DNA of 64,000 nt from Aldehydirespirator sp965261105 (GTDB taxonomy: Bacteria; Actinomycetota; Acidimicrobiia; Acidimicrobiales; Aldehydirespiratoraceae): positions 496,001 through 560,000 of the forward strand of contig CBDHCM010000006.1 of assembly GCA_965261105.1 (NCBI GenBank). Direction: 5' to 3'. The translations under genes and the position numbers were made by a program. The notes below the pieces were generated by a model, which worked only from the letters and a program-made list of their open reading frames with translations, was not told the DNA's origin and searched no databases. The stretch's first letter is position 1; each line of letters begins with the position of its first letter. Positions 15,853 to 29,217 of this stretch are shown here, in pieces.

Positions 15853-16620
15853 ATGGACCGGCGGGTGGAGATGGACGGTCCCAGCAACTTCCGCGACCTC
15901 GGCGGCCTGCCCGTCGCCGGCGGCGGCTCCACGAGGACCGGCCTGGCATATCGCGCCGACCGGCTGTGCACGCTCAGCGATGCGGACCTGCGCCGCTTGG
16001 AGGCCGCGGGCATCCGCCACGTGTTCGACCTGCGCTCGGAGGCCGAGGCGTCCGATTTCCCCGACCGGCTGCCGGCGGGCGCTTCCTACGTCCGGCTGCC
16101 CATGACGAGCGACGAGACCTTCCGGACTCGCACCATCTACGAGCGCATAGTCGACCGCGAGATCAAGTTCTACGGCGAGCCTGAGATGGTGGCCGGCTAC
16201 GTGCGCATCCTCAAGAACTTCCCTCCGTCGTTCGCGCGGATCGCCCGGCAGGTCGGCCGGGGCGAGCCTCTCGTTGTCCACTGCACGGCCGGCAAGGACC
16301 GCACCGGAGTGGCCTCGATGCTCCTGCTGGACCTGGCCGGCGTGGCCGCGGAGCATGTGGCGGCCGACTACGCGCTCTCGTCCGAGCGCCGCCCCAGCCT
16401 CCAGCACGACCACACCGAAGCCAAGTCGCTCCGTCCGACGCTCGAGGACCTGGGCCTCGATCCGGCCGGGTTCGCTCCCCTGTGGGAAGCCCGCCCCGCC
16501 GTCATCGCCGCCACCCTTGAAGAGTTGCGCGACCGCTGGGGCGGCGCGGCCGGCTATCTCTCGGCTGCGGGCGTCAGCGACGCCGACATCGCCGCCACCC
16601 GGGCCTGCCTGCGAACCTGA
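15853..16620 (+). CDS. Tyrosine-protein phosphatase (PtpB/SIW14-like, single domain)
   Basis: 255 residues. The P-loop is V142-H-C144-T-A-G-K-D-R150-T-G, the Cx5R catalytic motif with the extra Lys/Asp typical of MptpB-like atypical lipid/tyrosine phosphatases. An N-terminal SNFRDLGGLPVAGGGSTRTG matches that family ('NfRDlGG'). Predicted cytoplasmic or secreted without signal; no membrane segment. Its place between rplL and rpoB, which are usually adjacent or separated only by short spacers, is unusual, and it is bounded by a family A repeat and an end fragment. Confidence 0.85.
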   Translation: MDRRVEMDGPSNFRDLGGLPVAGGGSTRTGLAYRADRLCTLSDADLRRLEAAGIRHVFDLRSEAEASDFPDRLPAGASYVRLPMTSDETFRTRTIYERIVDREIKFYGEPEMVAGYVRILKNFPPSFARIARQVGRGEPLVVHCTAGKDRTGVASMLLLDLAGVAAEHVAADYALSSERRPSLQHDHTEAKSLRPTLEDLGLDPAGFAPLWEARPAVIAATLEELRDRWGGAAGYLSAAGVSDADIAATRACLRT

Positions 16621-16869
16621 GCTGGAAGAGGCCGAGCGGAAAGGTCGGCGCTGCCCCGAGAAGCGGCGCGCCGGCCCGCCATCCACTAACGTAGCGTCGA
16701 AAGATCGTGCCGCCGGGGTGGTTGCGGTCTGGCGTGCCGCGGGCTAGCCTTCCAGCTACCGTGGTCGTCTGTGCGCGCTGGGAGGCGGCTCCCGTGGCTT
16801 GTTCCTCTCTGGTGACGCGCACACGCGCGACCACGTGATTCCAGATCAACTGGCCCTCGGGAGTACCAC
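16621..16869 (+). promoter_or_regulatory. rpoB upstream region with candidate -10 hexamers
   Basis: A family A left-end fragment (GAGGCCGAGCGGAAAGG, about 16628) follows the phosphatase stop. TAGCGT (16692-16697), TAGCCT (about 16744) and TACCGT (about 16757) are possible -10 elements for rpoBC; none has a good -35 by eye. The ~100 bp before the GTG start form a leader without an obvious Shine-Dalgarno. Confidence 0.3.
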
Positions 16870-19800
16870 GTGACCGCACGCGCCGCTTCACGCGAACGCT
16901 ACTCGTTCGGAAATCTCAAAGAGATTCTCGAACTGCCCGACCTGATCTCGATACAGCGAGACAGCTTCTCCTGGCTCATGAGCCAGGGGCTGGCCCGCAC
17001 CTTCAGGGACATCTCGCCCATCTCGGACTACAGCGAGACCCTGCGGCTCGAACTCGAGTTCGACCCCGACGACGAGGAGCTTCATCCGCCCCCCAAGTTC
17101 ACGGTGGATGAGTGCAAGGAGAAGGACATGACCTACTCCGCGCCGATCTTCGTCAGGGCCAGCTTCCAGAACAAACTCACCGGCGAGATCAAGGAGCAGA
17201 TCGTCTTCATGGGCGACTTCCCCATGATGACCGACAAGGGCACCTTCATCATCAACGGCACCGAGCGGGTGGTTGTCTCCCAGCTCGTCCGCTCGCCCGG
17301 CGTGATCTTCCAGCCCGGCGAGCGCTACCGGCTGCGCAACTTGGCCAAGTACCAGCTGGTGACGGGCACGATCCACCCCTACCGGGGCGAGTGGATCGAG
17401 TTCGACGTGGAGCAGAAGCCCCGCAAGGAGATCACCGCGGGGGTGCGCGTGGCCCGCAAGCGCCGCCTGCCCCTGTTCACCCTGCTGCGAGCCCTCGGCT
17501 ACGACGAGGAGAACCATCCGGGGTTCCTCGAGCGCTTCGTGGAGCATTTCGACTTCCTGGCCGAGCAGTGGGAGAAGCAGGGCCATCTCGCGCCCACCCG
17601 CGACGCGTCCCTGATCGAGATCTACAAGCGGGTGCGCCCCGGCGACCCGGCCACCGCGGAGACGGCCCGCTCCTACTTCGAGAACTCCTTCTTCAGCGGA
17701 CGGCGCTACGACCTGTCCCGGGTGGGCCGGCACAAGCTCAACCGCAAGCTCGGGCCGGAGTTCGACTTCCTTGAGGAGACCTTCGGACTCGAGATCGAGC
17801 GCCCGGACCCCGGGCAGTCCCTGCTGTCGCCCTGCGAGATGCTGGCCGCGGCCACCTACCTGCTGAATCTGGCCAAGGGCGAGCCGGGGTACCGCCTCGA
17901 CGACCAGGACCACTTCGCCAACCGCCGCATCCGCAGCGTCGGCGAGCTGATCCAGAACCAGGTGCGCATTGGCCTGTCCCGCATGGAGCGGCAGGTGCGC
18001 GAGCGCATGACCACGCAGGACGTGGAGGCGATCACGCCCCAGACGCTGATCAACATCCGGCCGGTGGTAGCGGCCATCAAGGAGTTCTTCGGCACGTCGC
18101 AGCTCTCGCAGTTCATGGACCAGGTCAACTCGCTGTCGGGCCTCACCCACCGGCGGAGGCTCTCGGCTCTAGGCCCCGGCGGTCTCAGCCGGGAGCGGGC
18201 CGGGTTCGAGGTGCGCGACGTGCACTTCTCCCACTACGGGCGCATGTGCCCGATCGAGACGCCCGAGGGTCCCAACATCGGACTCATCGGGGGTCTGGCC
18301 TCCTTCGCCCGCGTCAACGAGTTCGGCTTCATCGAGTCGCCCTACCGGGTGGTCACCGACGGGCGGGCCACCGACGAGATCGTCTACCTCGCGGCCGACG
18401 AGGAGGAGGAGTACGTCGTGGCGCAGGCCAACGCGCCCATCGACTCCGACGGCCGGTTCATCAATCCGCGGGTGCTCGTGCGGCGCTCCCCCCAGGCCGC
18501 CTCGCTGCAGGACTTGAGGCTCCAGCTGGAGCAGGAGGTCTTCTTCGGCGCCACCACCGAGATCTCGTTCGTGCCCCCCGGCGAGGTGCAGATGATGGAC
18601 ATCTCGCCCAAGCAGATCGTCTCGGTGGCCACCGCCCTCATCCCCTTCCTCGAGCACGACGACGCCAACCGGGCCCTGATGGGCGCCAACATGCAGCGCC
18701 AGGCGGTGCCGCTGGTCCGCAGCGAGGCCCCCTACATCGGCACGGGCGTCGAGGGCCGGGCCGCGCGGGACGCGGCCGACCTGGTGATCGCCTCCGAGGA
18801 CGGCACCGTCGTCGAGGTAGACGCCGACCACATCGTGGTGGACTACCGCGACTCGGGCCGCACAGAGATCAGGCTGCGCAAGTTCGAGAGGTCCAACCAG
18901 GACACCTGCATCAGCCAGAAGCCGCTCGTACGCCCGGGTGACACGGTCCGGTCCGGCGAGGTGCTGGCCGACGGCCCGTCCTCCGATCAGGGCGAGCTGG
19001 CGCTGGGCAAGAACCTGCTGGTGGCCTTCATGTCCTGGGAGGGGTACAACTTCGAGGACGCCATCATCCTGTCGGAGCGTCTGGTGCGTCACGACGTGCT
19101 CACCTCGATCCACATCCACGAGCACGAGATAGACGCCCGCGACACCAAGCTGGGCTCCGAGGAGATTACCCGGGACATCCCCAATCTCTCCGACGACATC
19201 CTGGCCGACCTCGACCCCCGCGGGATCATCTTCGTCGGTGCGGAGGTCGGCCCCGGCGACGTGCTGGTGGGCAAGGTCACGCCCAAGGGCGAGACCGAGC
19301 TGACGCCCGAGGAGCGGCTGCTGCGGGCCATCTTCGGCGAGAAGGCCCGGGAGGTGCGCGACACCTCCCTGAAGGTGCCCCACGGCGAGTCCGGCAAGGT
19401 GATCGAAGTCAAGGTGTTCGACCGCGATGATCCCGACGCGGGGGAGCTGCCGCCCGGAGTGAACCAGCTGGTGCGGGTGTACGTGGCCCAGAACCGCAAG
19501 ATCAGCGTGGGCGACAAGCTGGCGGGCCGCCACGGCAACAAGGGCGTGATCTCGCGGATCCTCCCCATCGAGGACATGCCCTACACCGCGGACGGCACGC
19601 CGGTTGACATCATCTTGAACCCGTTGGGAGTCCCGTCGCGCATGAACGTCGGCCAGGTGCTCGAGGCCCACCTCGGATACTGCGCTCGGTACGGCTGGGA
19701 GGTCAACGGCGCACGAGTCGGGGACGACCCCGTCCGGGGGACTGAGACCAAGACCCGCCCCGTCACCCCGCCGTCGGTCCACATCGCCACGCCCGTCTTC

Positions 19801-20454
19801 GACGGCGCCACGTGGGACGAGCGCGAGCTGGCCCAGGGCAAGCCGACGATCGTCGACATCCTGTCCAACCTGAACCCGGAGGCCCCCGACGGCCGGAGGC
19901 TGATCGCGGTCAACGGCAAGCAGATGCTCTACAACGGCCGGACCGGCGAGCCGTACGACAATCCGATCACCACCGGCCACGTCTACATGCTGAAGCTGGC
20001 GCACCTCGTCGACGACAAGATCCACGCCCGCTCCACCGGCCCCTACTCGATGATCACCCAGCAGCCCCTGGGCGGCAAGGCGCAGTTCGGCGGGCAGCGC
20101 TTCGGCGAGATGGAGGTCTGGGCGCTGGAGGCCTACGGAGCGGCGTTCTGCCTGCAGGAGCTGCTCACCGTGAAGTCTGACGACGTTCTCGGACGGGCCA
20201 AGGCGTACGAGGCCATCGTCAAGGGCGAGAACGTCCCCGACCCCGGCATCCCCGAGAGCTTCAAGGTGCTCATCAAGGAGATGCAGTCGCTGTGCATCAA
20301 CGTCGAGGTCCTCTCCGCGGCGGGCGAGCACATCGAAATGCGGGAGCTCGACGAGGAGAGCCTCCGAACCGTGGAGGCCCTTGGCATCGATCTGCAGCGC
20401 CCCGAGCGCGGCAGCGACGAGGACGACCTGGCCCGCAGCGCCGGCCGCCGCTGA
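16870..20454 (+). CDS. rpoB: DNA-directed RNA polymerase beta subunit
   Basis: 1194 residues, slightly longer than mycobacterial RpoB, with all landmark regions: GTERVVVSQLVRSPGVIF near residue 135, the rifampicin pocket GTSQLSQFMDQVNSLSG and LTHRRRLSALGPGGLSRERA (residues ~407-440), CPIETPEGPNIGLIG, DGDKLAGRHGNKGV-type region (ISVGDKLAGRHGNKGVISRI) and the C-terminal EMEVWALEAYGAA. In the pocket the residues equivalent to E. coli Q513, D516, H526 and S531 are wild type, so rifampicin sensitivity is expected; N518 and P520 equivalents are V and S. Starts with GTG. Confidence 0.98.
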   Translation: MTARAASRERYSFGNLKEILELPDLISIQRDSFSWLMSQGLARTFRDISPISDYSETLRLELEFDPDDEELHPPPKFTVDECKEKDMTYSAPIFVRASFQNKLTGEIKEQIVFMGDFPMMTDKGTFIINGTERVVVSQLVRSPGVIFQPGERYRLRNLAKYQLVTGTIHPYRGEWIEFDVEQKPRKEITAGVRVARKRRLPLFTLLRALGYDEENHPGFLERFVEHFDFLAEQWEKQGHLAPTRDASLIEIYKRVRPGDPATAETARSYFENSFFSGRRYDLSRVGRHKLNRKLGPEFDFLEETFGLEIERPDPGQSLLSPCEMLAAATYLLNLAKGEPGYRLDDQDHFANRRIRSVGELIQNQVRIGLSRMERQVRERMTTQDVEAITPQTLINIRPVVAAIKEFFGTSQLSQFMDQVNSLSGLTHRRRLSALGPGGLSRERAGFEVRDVHFSHYGRMCPIETPEGPNIGLIGGLASFARVNEFGFIESPYRVVTDGRATDEIVYLAADEEEEYVVAQANAPIDSDGRFINPRVLVRRSPQAASLQDLRLQLEQEVFFGATTEISFVPPGEVQMMDISPKQIVSVATALIPFLEHDDANRALMGANMQRQAVPLVRSEAPYIGTGVEGRAARDAADLVIASEDGTVVEVDADHIVVDYRDSGRTEIRLRKFERSNQDTCISQKPLVRPGDTVRSGEVLADGPSSDQGELALGKNLLVAFMSWEGYNFEDAIILSERLVRHDVLTSIHIHEHEIDARDTKLGSEEITRDIPNLSDDILADLDPRGIIFVGAEVGPGDVLVGKVTPKGETELTPEERLLRAIFGEKAREVRDTSLKVPHGESGKVIEVKVFDRDDPDAGELPPGVNQLVRVYVAQNRKISVGDKLAGRHGNKGVISRILPIEDMPYTADGTPVDIILNPLGVPSRMNVGQVLEAHLGYCARYGWEVNGARVGDDPVRGTETKTRPVTPPSVHIATPVFDGATWDERELAQGKPTIVDILSNLNPEAPDGRRLIAVNGKQMLYNGRTGEPYDNPITTGHVYMLKLAHLVDDKIHARSTGPYSMITQQPLGGKAQFGGQRFGEMEVWALEAYGAAFCLQELLTVKSDDVLGRAKAYEAIVKGENVPDPGIPESFKVLIKEMQSLCINVEVLSAAGEHIEMRELDEESLRTVEALGIDLQRPERGSDEDDLARSAGRR

Positions 20455-20605
20455 CCGCCGCCTGGAATCCGCACGAACACGACGACAGAGGCCGCCGCCG
20501 CTGAGCTGGCAGAGAACCAACCAACTAACGACAGAGGCCGCCGCTGAGGTGGCGGTGCGCTGACAGAACGCAACTGACGCACGACTGAAAGACGGATCCA
20601 AGACA
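20455..20605 (+). other. rpoB-rpoC spacer with imperfect direct repeat
   Basis: ACAGAGGCCGCCGCCGCTGA (20485 on) and ACAGAGGCCGCCGCTGAGGT (20531 on) form an imperfect 46-bp-period direct repeat. No terminator or promoter is evident, and rpoC is expected to be co-transcribed with rpoB. Confidence 0.5.
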
Positions 20606-24559
<3,954 letters not shown>

Positions 24560-24602
24560 CGATCCGGGCTCGGCACCGGATCGCCCAGTCGGGGCGCCGA
24601 AC

Positions 24603-24664
24603 GGCCCTGACACGCCCCTAGACTGCTCCGTCCGGCCCTGACACGCCCCTAGACTGCTCCGTCC
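24603..24664 (+). repeat. Two tandem copies of a 31-bp unit ahead of rpsL
   Basis: GGCCCTGACACGCCCCTAGA continuing CTGCTCCGTCC is repeated exactly at 24603 and 24634. Each copy contains TAGACT (24619-24624 and 24650-24655), so a candidate -10 element of the str operon has been doubled. The second TAGACT lies 46 bp before the rpsL start. Confidence 0.9.
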
Positions 24665-24701
24665 GGCTCAACGTCGGACCCTCCCAAGGAACAACCGCCG
24701 C

Positions 24702-25073
24702 ATGCCTACGATCCAGCAGCTGGTCCGCAAGGGCCGCCAGTCCAAGCGCCGCAAGGAGTCGACGCCCGCCCTGCAGGGCGCGCCGCAGCGGCGGGGCGTT
24801 TGCACGAGGGTCTACACGGCCACGCCGAAGAAGCCGAACTCCGCCCTGCGCAAGGTGGCCCGCGTGCGCCTCACCACCGGCGTGGAGATCACCGCCTACA
24901 TACCGGGCGAGGGCCACAACCTCCAGGAGCACTCGATCGTGCTGGTGCGGGGCGGCCGGGTGAGGGATCTACCCGGCGTGCGCTACAAGGTCGTGCGCGG
25001 GACCCTCGACACCGCGGGGGTGCGCGAGCGCCGCAAGGCCCGCAGCCGCTACGGGGTCAAGAAGGAGTCCTGA
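24702..25073 (+). CDS. rpsL: 30S ribosomal protein S12
   Basis: 123 residues: MPTIQQLVRKGRQSKRRKES at the start, CTRVYTATPKKPNSALRKVA with the lysine whose mutation gives streptomycin resistance (wild type here), and GRVRDLPGVRYKVVRG with the second resistance site lysine/proline region. First gene of the str operon rpsL-rpsG-fusA-tuf-rpsJ. Confidence 0.98.
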   Translation: MPTIQQLVRKGRQSKRRKESTPALQGAPQRRGVCTRVYTATPKKPNSALRKVARVRLTTGVEITAYIPGEGHNLQEHSIVLVRGGRVRDLPGVRYKVVRGTLDTAGVRERRKARSRYGVKKES

Positions 25074-25074
25074 C

Positions 25075-25545
25075 GTGCCGCGCAAGGGACCCGCGTCGCG
25101 ACGCGAGCTTGAGCCTGATCCGATCTACCGCTCGCTGCTGGTGACGCAGGTGATCAACAAGGTGCTGCAGCGGGGCAAGCGCACCCTGGCCGAGCAGATC
25201 GTGTATGACGCGCTGGCCATCGTTGAGGACAAGACGGGCGCGGAGCCGGTCTCGACGCTCAAGCGCGCCGTAGACAACGTCCGTCCCCAGCTCGAGGTGC
25301 GCAGCCGGCGCGTGGGCGGCGCCACCTACCAGGTGCCGGTAGAGGTCAGGCCCCGCCGGGCCACCACCCTCGCAGTCCGCTGGATCGTCAATTACGCCCG
25401 GGGCCGTCGGGAGCACACCATGGCGCAGCGGCTGGCCAACGAACTGCTGGACGCCGGCAACGGCACCGGCGCGTCGGTGAAGCGGCGCGAGGACCTGCAG
25501 AAGATGGCCGAGTCGAACAAGGCCTTCGCGCACTACCGCTGGTAG
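25075..25545 (+). CDS. rpsG: 30S ribosomal protein S7
   Basis: 156 residues, GTG start one base after the rpsL stop. DPIYRSLLVTQVINKVLQRG, RRVGGATYQVPVEVRPRRAT and a C-terminal KRREDLQKMAESNKAFAHYR identify S7, the 30S head organiser and, in many bacteria, the str operon repressor. Confidence 0.97.
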   Translation: MPRKGPASRRELEPDPIYRSLLVTQVINKVLQRGKRTLAEQIVYDALAIVEDKTGAEPVSTLKRAVDNVRPQLEVRSRRVGGATYQVPVEVRPRRATTLAVRWIVNYARGRREHTMAQRLANELLDAGNGTGASVKRREDLQKMAESNKAFAHYRW

Positions 25546-25568
25546 ACGCGCCGTCTCAAATCCGAGCC

Positions 25569-27653
25569 ATGGCTGACGAGCGACACCCCTTGTCCAAGAC
25601 CCGGAACATCGGGATCATGGCCCACATCGACGCGGGCAAGACAACCACCACCGAGCGGATCCTCTACTACACGGGGCGCACCTACAAGATCGGCGAGGTC
25701 CACGACGGCGCAGCCACCATGGACTGGATGGCCCAGGAGCAGGAGCGGGGTATAACCATCACCTCGGCTGCGACCCACTGCATCTGGCGCGACCACCGCA
25801 TCAACATCATCGACACCCCGGGCCATGTCGACTTCACCGTCGAGGTGGAGCGCTCGCTGCGGGTGCTCGACGGCGCGGTGGCGGTGTTCGACGGCGTGGC
25901 CGGCGTTGAGCCCCAGACCGAGACCGTGTGGCGCCAGGCCGACCGCTACGGCGTGCCCCGACTGTGCTTCGTCAACAAGATGGACCGCACCGGCGCCGAC
26001 TTCCACTTCGTGCTCGAGTCGATCCGCGAGCGCCTGACCGAGCGAGTCGCGGTGGTGCAGTTGCCGATCGGCGCCGAGTCCGACTACCGGGGCGTGGTGG
26101 ACCTGGTGCGGATGAAGGCTCGCATCTGGTCCGGTGCCGACCTCGGCATGACCTGGACCGAGACCGACGTCCCCGACGAGATGGCCGAGGAGGCGGAGCT
26201 GTACCGCCACGACCTCTTGGAGACCCTGTCGGACTACGACGAGGGCCTGCTCGAGAAGCTTCTCGAGGAAGAGGAGATCAGCCCCGAAGAGATCACCGCC
26301 GCCATCCGGGCCGGCACCATCGGCGGCGGCTTGGTGCCGGTCCTAAACGGCTCTGCCTTCAAGAACAAGGGGGTACAGGCCCTGCTTGACGCGGTGGTCG
26401 ACTACTTGCCGTCGCCGAGCGACGTGCCCGGTGTGACCGGCACCGAGCCCCGCTCGGGCGTCGAGGTCACCCGCTCTGCCCGCGAGTCCGGGCCGCTGGC
26501 CGCGCTGGCCTTCAAGATCGCCTCCGACCCCCATGTCGGCAAGCTCACCTACTTCCGGGTCTACAGCGGCACGCTCAGCAAGGGGGTGCGGGTGCTCAAC
26601 ACCCGCACCGGTCGCAGCGAGCGGATCGGCCGCATCCTGGAGATGCACGCCAACGACCGGGTCGATCTGAACTCGGTGGCCGCGGGCGACATCGCGGCCG
26701 CGATCGGCCTCAAGGACTGCCGCACCGGCGACACGCTGTGCGACCCCGCCCACGCCATAGTGCTCGAGAACCTCACCTTCCCCGATCCGGTGATTGACGT
26801 GGCCGTGGAGCCGAAGTCCAAGGCCGATCAAGACAAGATGTCCAAGGCTCTGACGGCCCTGTCGGAGGAGGACCCCACCTTCCGGGTGCGCACCGACGCC
26901 GAGACCGCCCAGACCATCATCGCCGGCATGGGCGAGCTCCACCTCGAGGTGCTGGTGGATCGCATGCTGCGAGAGTTCAACGTCCAGGCCAACGTGGGCA
27001 AGCCCCAGGTCGCCTATCGCGAGACGCTGTCAGCGGCGGTTGCCGGCCATACCTTCGTGCACAAGAAGCAGACCGGCGGGTCGGGCCAGTTCGCGGTGAT
27101 CACGGCCACGATCGAGCCCAACCCGGGCGGTCAATACACCTTCGAGAGCACCATCCGCGCCGGCGCCATTCCCCGCGAGTACATCAAGCCGGTCGACGAC
27201 GGCATCCGCGAGGCGATGAGCAACGGTGTGCTGGCCGGGTTCCCTACCGTGAGCGTGAAGGTGACGCTCACGGACGGCCGCACCCACGATGTGGACTCCT
27301 CGGAGATGGCCTTCAAGATCGCGGGAGGCGGCTGGTTCCGGGAGGTGGCTCGAAAGGCGAGGCCCGTGCTGCTCGAGCCGGTGATGTCGGTGGAGATCAT
27401 CACTCCCGACGACTACCTCGGCGACGTCGTCGGCGACCTCAACTCCCGCCGCGGCCAGGTGCGCGGCACCGAGCGGCGGGGCAGCAACCAACTGATCAGC
27501 GCGCAGGTGCCGCTTGCCGAGATGTTCGGATACAGTACCGATCTTCGGTCACGCACGCAGGGGCGAGCGACGTACACGATGCAGTTCGACTCGTACCAGC
27601 CCACCCCCGCGAGCGTCCAACAGGAGATCGTCGCCCGCGTACGCGGCGAATGA
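25569..27653 (+). CDS. fusA: Elongation factor G
   Basis: 694 residues, full length. GTPase motifs AHIDAGKTTTTERILYYTG (G1), RGITITSAAT (G2), DTPGHVDFTVEVERSL (G3) and NKMDRTG (G4) are intact; domain IV loop with the tip region DDGIREAMSNGVLAGFP and domain V KPVDDG/EIITPDDYLGDVVGDLN follow. Catalyses translocation with RRF-dependent recycling as a second role. Confidence 0.98.
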   Translation: MADERHPLSKTRNIGIMAHIDAGKTTTTERILYYTGRTYKIGEVHDGAATMDWMAQEQERGITITSAATHCIWRDHRINIIDTPGHVDFTVEVERSLRVLDGAVAVFDGVAGVEPQTETVWRQADRYGVPRLCFVNKMDRTGADFHFVLESIRERLTERVAVVQLPIGAESDYRGVVDLVRMKARIWSGADLGMTWTETDVPDEMAEEAELYRHDLLETLSDYDEGLLEKLLEEEEISPEEITAAIRAGTIGGGLVPVLNGSAFKNKGVQALLDAVVDYLPSPSDVPGVTGTEPRSGVEVTRSARESGPLAALAFKIASDPHVGKLTYFRVYSGTLSKGVRVLNTRTGRSERIGRILEMHANDRVDLNSVAAGDIAAAIGLKDCRTGDTLCDPAHAIVLENLTFPDPVIDVAVEPKSKADQDKMSKALTALSEEDPTFRVRTDAETAQTIIAGMGELHLEVLVDRMLREFNVQANVGKPQVAYRETLSAAVAGHTFVHKKQTGGSGQFAVITATIEPNPGGQYTFESTIRAGAIPREYIKPVDDGIREAMSNGVLAGFPTVSVKVTLTDGRTHDVDSSEMAFKIAGGGWFREVARKARPVLLEPVMSVEIITPDDYLGDVVGDLNSRRGQVRGTERRGSNQLISAQVPLAEMFGYSTDLRSRTQGRATYTMQFDSYQPTPASVQQEIVARVRGE

Positions 27654-27692
27654 TCCGAAGTCCTCAGCCAACCGACCACAAGAGGAACACCC

Positions 27693-28880
<1,188 letters not shown>

Positions 28881-28896
28881 CTGTAGGGGTATAGCG

Positions 28897-29217
28897 GTGG
28901 CAGCCAAGCACACGGTCCGGATCAGGCTCAAGGCCTACGACCACGAGATCCTCGACCAGTCGACCAAGAAGATTGTCGAGACGGTCAAGCGGACCCAGGC
29001 GACGTTCAGCGGTCCGGTGCCGCTGCCGACAGAGAAGCACCGCTACACGGTGGTGCGGTCCCCCTTCAAGGACAAGGACTCGCGCGAGCACTTCGAGATG
29101 CACATCCACAAGCGGCTGCTCGACATCCTGGAGCCGTCCAAGAAGACCGTGGACACGCTCCAGCGCCTCGAAGTCCCTGCCGGGGTCGACATAGAGCTAA
29201 AGGTCCAGCAGGCCTAG
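28897..29217 (+). CDS. rpsJ: 30S ribosomal protein S10 (NusE)
   Basis: 106 residues with GTG start 16 bp after tuf. IRIRLKAYDHEILD-type opening (VRIRLKAYDHEILDQSTKKI), GPVPLPTEKHRYTVVRSPF and EHFEMHIHKRLLDIL identify S10. It normally opens the S10 operon, with rplC directly following; here the operon is cut after it. Its stop codon overlaps that of the convergent DUF222 gene in the sequence CTAG (29214-29217). Confidence 0.97.
   Translation: MAAKHTVRIRLKAYDHEILDQSTKKIVETVKRTQATFSGPVPLPTEKHRYTVVRSPFKDKDSREHFEMHIHKRLLDILEPSKKTVDTLQRLEVPAGVDIELKVQQA

Noticed and set aside
13815..16013. 732-codon minus-strand frame over rplA-rplL
   Set aside because: Shadow of four genuine genes and a repeat.
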